43,459 bases of DNA from Bacteroidales bacterium. Lineage in GTDB: Bacteria; Bacteroidota; Bacteroidia; Bacteroidales; UBA10428. Numbering within the stretch: position 1 is the first letter of the stretch; each line of letters begins with the position of its first letter. The stretch is from positions 1-43,459 of the forward strand of contig JAFGIP010000058.1 in NCBI GenBank assembly GCA_016929525.1, in the 5' to 3' direction. A program made the translations under genes and the position numbers. The notes beneath the pieces are model-generated. The model had not been told where the DNA came from, did no database searches, and saw nothing but the letters and a program-made list of their open reading frames with translations. Positions 36,935-43,459 of the stretch are shown piece after piece.

Positions 36935-37804
36935 ATGAGTGAGCAAACTACAAAAGAGGAACAGGTTAGATTACCACACTGGATGAAGGTGCCAATGCCT
37001 CACGGAAGTGATTATTCAAGAGTTAAAAACCTGGTTTTAAAGCAAAAGCTAAATACTATATGTGTCAGTGGAAATTGTCCTAATAAAGGTGAATGCTGGA
37101 GTGCCGGAACGGCAACTTTCATGATTCTTGGCGAAAAATGTACCAGAAACTGTAAATTCTGCCAGGTTTATACTATGAAACCTGATCCGGTTGACTGGGA
37201 TGAACCTTCGCGTTTGGCAGATACTATCAAAGAATTAAATCTTAAACATGTAGTATTGACGTCTGTGGCACGCGATGAATTATCTGACGGCGGAGCCCAG
37301 TTTTGGGCAACAACCATAAGAACTGTTAAAGAAGTAAATCCCGGGCTTACCATGGAAGTTCTTATACCTGACTTCAGAAGAGGAAACCGGATACTTGACC
37401 TTGTGATTGCTGAAAAACCCGAAGTGATCTCACACAATGTTGAAACTGTTAAAAGACTAACTCCGGCTGTCAGGTCAATGGCACGTTATGAACACAGTCT
37501 CGAGCTACTTAAGTATGTTGCTAAATCGGGACTGATTGCAAAATCAGGTATTATGCTTGGTTTGGGTGAAACTATCGAAGAAATCATCGAAACCATGGAT
37601 GATCTGTTAAATGTTGGAGTAAAAATACTCACCATTGGCCAGTACCTGCAACCTTCAAAGGGGCATTATAAGGTTTTTGAATATATAAGACCAGAAGTAT
37701 TTAAAAACCTTAAAAAAATTGGGTTGGAAAAAGGATTCAGTTATGTTGAAAGTGGTCCGCAGGTACGCTCATCATATCATGCTGAACAACATATAAATGC
37801 TTAG
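36935..37804 (+). CDS. lipA: Lipoyl synthase
   Basis: LipA is a radical-SAM enzyme that inserts two sulfur atoms into octanoyl groups on lipoyl domains. From the ATG at 36935 the protein has 289 residues. It holds the auxiliary cluster motif C43-x4-C48-x5-C54 (CVSGNCPNKGEC) and the radical-SAM motif C69-x3-C73-x2-C76 (CTRNCKFC). The GPQVRSSYHAEQH ending has the conserved serine ligand of the auxiliary cluster. A TTG codon directly before the ATG could be read as an alternate start but adds nothing. lipB follows by 94 nt, giving both ends of the lipoate assembly path. Confidence 0.97.
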   Translation: MSEQTTKEEQVRLPHWMKVPMPHGSDYSRVKNLVLKQKLNTICVSGNCPNKGECWSAGTATFMILGEKCTRNCKFCQVYTMKPDPVDWDEPSRLADTIKELNLKHVVLTSVARDELSDGGAQFWATTIRTVKEVNPGLTMEVLIPDFRRGNRILDLVIAEKPEVISHNVETVKRLTPAVRSMARYEHSLELLKYVAKSGLIAKSGIMLGLGETIEEIIETMDDLLNVGVKILTIGQYLQPSKGHYKVFEYIRPEVFKNLKKIGLEKGFSYVESGPQVRSSYHAEQHINA

Positions 37805-37898
37805 GCATAAACTTCAAATCAAAAAAAATAAAACTCAAATAAATTTCATTGTTTCAATTATCGAAATTATTAAAATTGAATTCTGATATTTACTTTTT

Positions 37899-38576
37899 AT
37901 GTCGGCAAAAGTTATTTACATCGATCTTGGACTGAAAGAATATAAGGAAGCCTGGGATATACAGGAAATGTACCATAGCAAATTACTTGCCGGTAAAGAT
38001 AAGAACGATTCAAATGCCGGCACTCTTATATTCTGTGAGCATCCGCATGTTTACACGCTCGGGAAAAGCGGCCAGCAGAACAACTTGCTGGTCAACAATG
38101 ATTTTCTGAAAAAGATAAATGCCACTTATTACAAAAGTAATCGGGGCGGTGATATAACATATCATGGTCCGGGACAGCTGGTTGGCTACCCTATCTTCGA
38201 TCTTGAAAAATTAAAACTTGGTGTTAAAGATTATATTCACCTCTTAGAGCACTCAATAATTGACACGCTGAAAGAATATAATATTTCAGCAACCAGACTT
38301 GAAAAAGCTACCGGAGTGTGGTTAGATGCAGGCACAGAAAAAGCACGAAAGATATGTGCTATCGGGGTGCGCGTAAGTAAGGCTGTAACCATGCACGGAT
38401 TTGCTCTGAATATCAACACTGATCTGAAATATTTTTCCTACATAAATCCGTGTGGATTTATAGACAAAAGTGTAACATCGATACAAAAGGAGTTATCCAA
38501 AGAAATTTCCACGCAGGAAGTAAAGACTATTCTTAAAAAGAGAATAGAACATATTTTTTCACTCAGCATACAATAA
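37899..38576 (+). CDS. lipB: Lipoyl(octanoyl) transferase
   Basis: LipB moves an octanoyl group from acyl carrier protein to lipoyl domains, making the substrate for LipA. The 225-residue protein has RGGDITYHGPGQLVGYPIFDL, the KICAIGVRV block with the active Lys151, and NPCGF with the catalytic Cys185. Nothing is missing. It sits behind lipA with the order lipA-lipB. The ATG at 37899 lies just ahead of the conserved strand VIYIDLGLKEY. Confidence 0.95.
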   Translation: MSAKVIYIDLGLKEYKEAWDIQEMYHSKLLAGKDKNDSNAGTLIFCEHPHVYTLGKSGQQNNLLVNNDFLKKINATYYKSNRGGDITYHGPGQLVGYPIFDLEKLKLGVKDYIHLLEHSIIDTLKEYNISATRLEKATGVWLDAGTEKARKICAIGVRVSKAVTMHGFALNINTDLKYFSYINPCGFIDKSVTSIQKELSKEISTQEVKTILKKRIEHIFSLSIQ

Positions 38577-38676
38577 ATATCAGCTGTAACTGCCTGATGG
38601 TAGTAACTTAACAAAATATTACAGCGTTCATTGTTCTTATATTTTATTTATCAAGAAAAAGACTGACATCTTTTAT

Positions 38677-38684
38677 TATTTTTG
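38677..38684 (+). promoter_or_regulatory. Probable -7 box (TATTTTTG) of recJ
   Basis: TATTTTTG is an exact TAnnTTTG match 46 nt before the recJ ATG. The -33 region is poor. Confidence 0.5.
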
Positions 38685-38730
38685 CACCGGCGATTAATTG
38701 TTTCCTGCATGTCGTTAGTTTGAAAAAAAC

Positions 38731-40446
38731 ATGAAGAAATATTGGAAAATAAAGGAAAGCGGACAGCGTCCCCAAGTTGAGAAGTTGATGTATGAGCTGA
38801 ACATCAGCAGAGTTCTTGCGAATATACTTGTTCAGAGAGATATTACAACATTCGAACAGGCCAAAGATTTCTTCAGACCTGAATTAAGTTTTCTTCATGA
38901 TCCTTTCCTGATGAAAGATATGAATGCTGCTATTGAACGACTGGAAGCAGCAATGAAGAATGGAGAAAACATTCTTATATATGGTGATTACGATGTCGAT
39001 GGTACTACTTCGGTAGCACTTACATATTCTTTCCTGAAAAAGTTCTATGAGAAGATCGATTACTATATCCCTGACAGATATTCTGAGGGATATGGTATAT
39101 CAACTTTGGGCATTGATTATGCAGCAAAACATAACTTTTCACTGATCATTGCTCTCGACTGCGGAATTAAAGCTGTTGAAAGAATTGCGTATGCACAACA
39201 AAAAAATATTGACTTTATTATTTGCGACCACCACACCCCCGGGAAGAAACTCCCTGATGCAGTCGCAGTGCTGGATTCAAAAAGAGAAGACTGTGAGTAC
39301 CCCTATAAAGAACTTTCTGGTTGCGGTGTAGGCTTTAAATTATTACAGGCATATGCATTAAAAAATAATATTCCCATAGAAGAACTTTATGAATATCTTG
39401 ATCTGGTTGCAGTAAGCATAGCTTCAGATATCGTTCCTATAACAGGGGAAAACAGAATCTTTACCTATTACGGATTAAAGAAGCTCGAAGATAATCCGAG
39501 TACAGGTTTAAAATCCATTATGTGTGTTGCCGGGATTGAAGATAAACCACTTACAGTTGAGGATATAGTATTCAGAATTGGTCCGAGAATAAATGCTGCA
39601 GGAAGAATGGACTCGGGAAAACAGGCGGTCGATCTCCTCATATCGGGTAATCCTGAAGAGGCAATTGTGCTTTGTGAAAAGATCAATACACATAATCAGA
39701 CACGCAGGAACATTGATAAGAATATTACTGAGGAAGCAACTCGTGAAATAGAGAAATTCAGTAAAAAATATAAATATTCTTCTGTATTGTTCAATCCTGA
39801 ATGGCACAAAGGTGTAGTTGGTATTGTTGCATCCAGATTAATTGAAACTTTTTACCGCCCTACAATTATTCTTACTGAATCTAATGGTTTTGCCACCGGA
39901 TCTGCCCGAAGTGTTGATGGTTTCGACCTATATGAGGCTATAAATAAATGCAGTGATTTGCTTGAGAGTTTTGGCGGACATATGTATGCAGCAGGATTAA
40001 CACTTAAAAAAGAAAATGTACAAAAATTCCGTGATCGTTTCGAGGAAGTTGTCAGTGAATCTATAACTCCCGAGCAGCTTGTGCCACAAATAAATATTGA
40101 CGCTGAACTTAATTTCAGCGAAATAACTCCTAAATTTTATCGTATTCTTAAACAATTTGAACCGTTTGGACCCGGTAATATGAATCCGGTTTTTTTTGCC
40201 GAAAATGTCTCAGATAACGGGTCAGGCAGAAAAGTAGGCGCTGGTGGAGCTCATCTGAAATTAAACCTTATCCAGGAAGAAAATCCCTTCGACGATATTC
40301 CTGCCATAGCATTCAACCAGGGACCATTGTTTGACAAAATATCAGGCGAAAATACTTTCGATATTGCTTACACAGTAACCGAGAATCATTTCAGAGGGGT
40401 AACCAACCTGCAGCTAAACATTAAGGATATTAAGACAGGGCAGTAA
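38731..40446 (+). CDS. recJ: Single-stranded-DNA exonuclease RecJ
   Basis: RecJ digests single-stranded DNA 5'-3' in RecF-type recombination, mismatch repair and base excision. The 571-residue protein has the DHH core: GDYDVDGTTS (Asp86, Asp88, Asp90), LDCGIKAV, and CDHHTPG (Asp166-His167-His168) for the two metals. The DHHA1 domain has FGGHMYAAGL, and a C-terminal OB domain follows. The length is typical of Bacteroidota RecJ. It is a stand-alone gene. Confidence 0.95.
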   Translation: MKKYWKIKESGQRPQVEKLMYELNISRVLANILVQRDITTFEQAKDFFRPELSFLHDPFLMKDMNAAIERLEAAMKNGENILIYGDYDVDGTTSVALTYSFLKKFYEKIDYYIPDRYSEGYGISTLGIDYAAKHNFSLIIALDCGIKAVERIAYAQQKNIDFIICDHHTPGKKLPDAVAVLDSKREDCEYPYKELSGCGVGFKLLQAYALKNNIPIEELYEYLDLVAVSIASDIVPITGENRIFTYYGLKKLEDNPSTGLKSIMCVAGIEDKPLTVEDIVFRIGPRINAAGRMDSGKQAVDLLISGNPEEAIVLCEKINTHNQTRRNIDKNITEEATREIEKFSKKYKYSSVLFNPEWHKGVVGIVASRLIETFYRPTIILTESNGFATGSARSVDGFDLYEAINKCSDLLESFGGHMYAAGLTLKKENVQKFRDRFEEVVSESITPEQLVPQINIDAELNFSEITPKFYRILKQFEPFGPGNMNPVFFAENVSDNGSGRKVGAGGAHLKLNLIQEENPFDDIPAIAFNQGPLFDKISGENTFDIAYTVTENHFRGVTNLQLNIKDIKTGQ

Positions 40447-40452
40447 AAAAGT

Positions 40453-40520
40453 GAGAAAGGTGTCAATAAAATTACAATAATCCCTATTACAAGCATTTCT
40501 CTTTGACATATTCCTTTCTC
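40453..40520 (+). other. Imperfect long-stem hairpin after recJ
   Basis: GAGAAAGG followed by TGTCAA (40453-40466) can pair with TTGACA (40503-40508) and CCTTTCTC (40513-40520), 14 bp with a 4-nt bulge. The position right after the recJ stop suggests an RNA-end or attenuator structure, but the loop is long and there is no T-tract. The remaining gene-free bases to 40721 show nothing else I can name. Confidence 0.35.
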
Positions 40521-40721
40521 CTATAAAAAATAATCAATCATTTCGGTTTTCTAATAATATTATGTATTGAAGGCACAAATTTTATTAAATCGATAAGATA
40601 ATTGCCTTTAACAGATGGGTCTTGGAGATATTAGAATATGTTGCTAACTTAATAAATAGAAAAATTGTTGAATGCGTAATTGACGTATTTAAGAAGTGAA
40701 ATTTCCAATAAAATAAAAATT

Positions 40722-42347
40722 ATGAGAAAAGATTTATTCATTTTAAAAAGAAGTTTACTTTTTTTCTGTTCTCTTCTTTTTACTGCAGCTATTAATGCAG
40801 AAGATCCGGAACAGTATGGTGCACCATTCGATGGAGTACCGGATGCACCGGATGCCGTAATATACCAGGTTAACATGCGATGTTTTAGTGAGACCGGGGA
40901 TTTTCAGGGAGTAATTGATCGTCTCGATCATATTGAAGACTTAGGTGTTAACGTTATCTATCTGATGCCGTTTTACCCGGTAGGAATACTCGATGCATTT
41001 AATTCGCCATATTGTATCAGGGATTTTACATCTGTAGCAGAAGAATTCGGAACACTAGAGGACCTGCGTGATCTTGTTGATGGAGCCCATAGCCGTGGAA
41101 TGGCAGTAATGATTGATTGGATCATAAATCAAACATCATGGGACCATCCCTGGATAACTGAACATGAAGATTGGTACGAGCAAGATGGAGAAGGAAATAT
41201 TGAACAGTTCAGGAGTTATTCCGATGTCGCCGCACTTGATTTGTCAAATGAAGAAGTTGTTGATGCAATGATCGATGCGATGAGGTATTGGGTATTTGCA
41301 GCTAATATCGATGGTTTCCGTATGGATGTCGGAGATGCTCCACCTATCTCAGTTTGGGAACAGGTAATTTCAAACCTGCGCTCTATATCAACACATAAGT
41401 TATTATTGCTAAGTGAAGGCAATCGATCTCAAAATTACACTGCCGGCTTCGATTACAACTTCGGCTTTACTTTTTACTTTAACACCTTAGAAGACATTTT
41501 TAGCGGTTCGTCTGTTTCATTAATTAACACCGCAAACAGTTCAGAATATATTAATGCTGATGATACACAACGGATTGTGCGTTATCTGACCAATCACGAT
41601 GTTTATGGCAGTGATGGTTCTCCATATAATCTATTTGGCGGCAGAGGAGGGGTTATGGCATCATTTGTTGTTATCACTCTAATGAAAAGCGTGCCTTTTA
41701 TCTATAATGGTTTGGAAGTAGGGTGTACAGTGAATATACCTTTCCCTTTTACCGGTAATGATATAAATTGGACCGAGGACGTAACTGTAACCCCGGAAAT
41801 GACCAATATAATTAATATCTTCCATGACATCGAGGCCGCGAGGCGGGGGGATTTAACTTCGTATACCACTTATGATATTTGTGCTTTCAAAAAAGAAATG
41901 GAATCGAGTCCTGTCGGAATATTTGTAGTAGTTAACTTCAGGAATGAGGAAAAGACTTTTGAACTTCCTGAAGAATTTACAGATGCCACCGTGAACGATC
42001 TTTTAGCTGATGCCAGTACAGACCTGGAAACATCACTTACATTATCTGCATACGAATACAGAATTTTTTCGTATGATGTGGTAGTTGGTATCGAAACACC
42101 ATCAACAGAAAAAACAACCCTTGCCTATCCTAATCCTTCGCCTGATGGTTTGATTCATGTTAAACTGAATGGTGATTATAACAATGTAAGAATGGTTGTT
42201 TATGATTTTCAGGGAATAAATACTTACGAAAACATTATTAACAGACCGGAAAACACCGTTGATTTATCCGGTTTGAGTAAGGGAATTTACATTCTTAATC
42301 TTATTTCTTCTGAGAATATTTATTCCCAAAAACTCGTGATACAGTAA
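40722..42347 (+). CDS. Secreted GH13 (alpha-amylase family) glycosidase with T9SS sorting domain
   Basis: From the ATG at 40722 the protein has 541 residues. An upstream TTG start (40680) would put 14 residues ahead of the signal peptide MRKDLFILKRSLLFFCSLLFTAAINA, so I reject it. The GH13 barrel starts at DAVIYQVNMRCFS. The catalytic residues are in place: nucleophile Asp202 in GFRMDVGD, acid/base Glu232 in LLLLSEGN, and Asp293 in YLTNHD. A small beta domain follows, and the end (about 465-541), with AYPNPSPDGLIHVKL and GIYILNLISS, is a type A T9SS domain, so the enzyme is exported to the surface or medium. Substrate specificity cannot be read from this, though an alpha-glucan is likely. Confidence 0.93.
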   Translation: MRKDLFILKRSLLFFCSLLFTAAINAEDPEQYGAPFDGVPDAPDAVIYQVNMRCFSETGDFQGVIDRLDHIEDLGVNVIYLMPFYPVGILDAFNSPYCIRDFTSVAEEFGTLEDLRDLVDGAHSRGMAVMIDWIINQTSWDHPWITEHEDWYEQDGEGNIEQFRSYSDVAALDLSNEEVVDAMIDAMRYWVFAANIDGFRMDVGDAPPISVWEQVISNLRSISTHKLLLLSEGNRSQNYTAGFDYNFGFTFYFNTLEDIFSGSSVSLINTANSSEYINADDTQRIVRYLTNHDVYGSDGSPYNLFGGRGGVMASFVVITLMKSVPFIYNGLEVGCTVNIPFPFTGNDINWTEDVTVTPEMTNIINIFHDIEAARRGDLTSYTTYDICAFKKEMESSPVGIFVVVNFRNEEKTFELPEEFTDATVNDLLADASTDLETSLTLSAYEYRIFSYDVVVGIETPSTEKTTLAYPNPSPDGLIHVKLNGDYNNVRMVVYDFQGINTYENIINRPENTVDLSGLSKGIYILNLISSENIYSQKLVIQ

Positions 42348-42365
42348 TTTATGTTAAATAACCTC

Positions 42366-42397
42366 ACCCTGACAGGGTTCTGTTACCCTGTCGGGGT
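42366..42397. repeat. Palindromic hairpin between convergent genes
   Basis: ACCCTGACAGGGT (42366-42378) and ACCCTGTCGGGGT (42385-42397) form a 13-bp stem with one G-T wobble and a 6-nt loop. It lies between the stops of the GH13 gene and the HIT gene, so it may end both transcripts, but neither side has a T-tract. Its shape is like an extragenic palindrome. Confidence 0.7.
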
Positions 42398-42406
42398 AAA
42401 CACAAA

Positions 42407-42856
42407 TCAGTGATTAAATTCTTTCAATTTATCTACAATTCGCTCCATTTCCTCCGGCGTTATTTGCTCACGGGATTCACTGTCCAATAAATGACCCTCA
42501 TTGGATTCAATTTTCGGATACCAATCTCCCGGTCTTTTTGAATCGCCGGTAATTCTCGGTACAATGTGCAAATGCAGATGTTCAATGGATTGTCCTGCAC
42601 TGGTTCCTTCCTGGATGGACCAGTTGAATCCGTCGGCTTTGAAAACTTTCTTTAATAACTGTGTTACATCGCTGGCCAGCTGCATCATTTCTGCATAGTC
42701 TTTTTTTTCAAGGTCTAACATTGATACAAGGTGCTTCCTGGGTATAATCAATGAATGACCGGGGAATATTGGTGCAATATTGTAAATAGCTAAAAAATTA
42801 TCTGTTGATGCAAAAACTGAGTTCTTTATTTCAGGTGCGCAAAATGGGCAGGTCAT
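42407..42856 (-). CDS. HIT-family nucleotide hydrolase
   Basis: HIT proteins cleave or transfer nucleotidyl groups, often on Ap4A-type dinucleotides or AMP-conjugates. The 149-residue protein opens with CPFC, has FPGHSLIIPRKH and the histidine triad HLHLHIV (His93, His95, His97), with the middle or last histidine as nucleophile. The extra C-terminal region (after SKRPGDWYPKIES) is acidic and helical. The natural substrate is not known. It converges with the GH13 gene. Confidence 0.9.
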   Translation of the reverse strand: MTCPFCAPEIKNSVFASTDNFLAIYNIAPIFPGHSLIIPRKHLVSMLDLEKKDYAEMMQLASDVTQLLKKVFKADGFNWSIQEGTSAGQSIEHLHLHIVPRITGDSKRPGDWYPKIESNEGHLLDSESREQITPEEMERIVDKLKEFNH

Positions 42857-43008
42857 AGCAGTTGTCTGTTCTTATCAGGTTGGTTTATAATATAAATGTT
42901 AGATTAAATCGTGAAGTTAGTAAAATTGGAATATTGGTGGGATGGTATGTTGTGGGGATGTAATATTGGAGTACTTAGGAATCAATAAGGTTTATACGCA
43001 TACAGCTC

Positions 43009-43371
43009 TTAATCATTAAGAAATGTACTTTGCCAGTCGCCATTCTTTAGTTTTTTCTGAAGGGATTTTATTAATTGTATTAACTCATTTTTCTGTTTTA
43101 TAAGAAGTTTATCAAGTAATTCAAATGTATCAGCTGATATTTGTTCTGCTTTATAAAAACTATTAATGCATGTATAATATTCACCAATTGAAGCCAATGC
43201 AAAATCTAGGAACCTTATGTATTCAGCAATACTCTTCAGGGAATAACCTTCAGTAATATTTCTGAATATACTTTTATTGCTGTCAATGCAATTAGGAATG
43301 GTTTTCTTAAATTCAAAAGGGTAATCAGAAAGTAATTTACAGGTAATTATGTAAAAGGTCAACTGCATCAT
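43009..43371 (-). CDS. Four-helix-bundle protein (23S rRNA intervening-sequence-protein family), 5' end doubtful
   Basis: The 120-residue protein resembles the TIGR02436 type four-helix bundle found in 23S rRNA intervening sequences and elsewhere. The key block NITEGYS followed by EYIRFLDFALASIGEY is clear. Function is unknown. The first helix is short in this frame: the family usually begins with 'xxW..A..L'. In another frame an ATG at 43387 gives MNTPWNDAVDL, which would supply the missing helix start, so a single-base deletion around 43355 may have broken the gene. The upstream bases are the right terminal repeat. Confidence 0.7.
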   Translation of the reverse strand: MMQLTFYIITCKLLSDYPFEFKKTIPNCIDSNKSIFRNITEGYSLKSIAEYIRFLDFALASIGEYYTCINSFYKAEQISADTFELLDKLLIKQKNELIQLIKSLQKKLKNGDWQSTFLND

Positions 43372-43374
43372 TCC

Positions 43375-43459
43375 AGGGAGTGTTCATTTAAGTGTGTCAT
43401 CCCTTTAAATTCTATTTTCAAATATAATTGTTAATTGATTTAAAATGGTTGGCCAATCA
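43375..43459 (-). repeat. Right copy of 85-bp terminal inverted repeat
   Basis: Reverse complement of bases 2-86. On the minus strand it carries the same TATATTTG box and ATG, now leading into the four-helix-bundle gene. This is the more natural location for the unit, since a gene follows. Confidence 0.95.

Overview
This window is a low-GC stretch of a Bacteroidota chromosome, most like Bacteroidia (Bacteroidales/Marinilabiliales type). Three things point there: -7 promoter boxes of the form TAnnTTTG with little Shine-Dalgarno, two secreted proteins with type IX secretion (T9SS) C-terminal sorting domains, and lineage-typical neighbours such as rsfS-ftsH-DUF2007-cdsA-psd. A flavodiiron O2/NO reductase suggests an anaerobe or microaerophile. 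The two ends of the window are perfect 85-bp inverted copies of each other, so it is probably a whole assembly contig bounded by a repeat.

Layout. 1-5.4 kb is housekeeping: birA on the minus strand, then rsfS, ftsH, a DUF2007 gene, cdsA and psd on the plus strand (ribosome silencing, membrane proteolysis, phosphatidylethanolamine synthesis). 5.4-7.7 kb is a scar zone: a decayed IS110-family element with two hairpins upstream of its transposase, repeat relics, one tiny secreted protein and a palindromic MITE-like element. 7.8-9.0 kb is a flavodiiron protein.

9.0-25.4 kb is the main accessory region, six minus-strand genes that look like one transcription unit. In transcription order they are: a 12-TM nucleotide-transporter-like protein with HEAT repeats and a degenerate cNMP-like domain; a three-domain TIR/DUF4062-like protein; a membrane-anchored nSTAND NTPase with a seven-bladed WD40 propeller; a periplasmic-helical plus outer-membrane barrel protein; a propeller-like lipoprotein; and a 2047-residue T9SS cargo built of cadherin/Ig-like repeats. 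The first three genes overlap (1 bp and 14 bp). Together they could form a signalling or stress-response apparatus running from the cytoplasm to the cell surface. This is the best candidate in the window for an undescribed system.

25.6-43.4 kb returns to core functions: a queuosine-precursor transporter, the shikimate genes aroA-aroC-aroK (with a very divergent AroC), topoisomerase IV (parE-parC), a DoxX-like membrane protein, lysS, lipA-lipB, recJ, a secreted GH13 glycosidase with a T9SS signal, a HIT-family hydrolase, and a four-helix-bundle gene that may be frameshifted at its start. I saw no rRNA, tRNA or CRISPR array.
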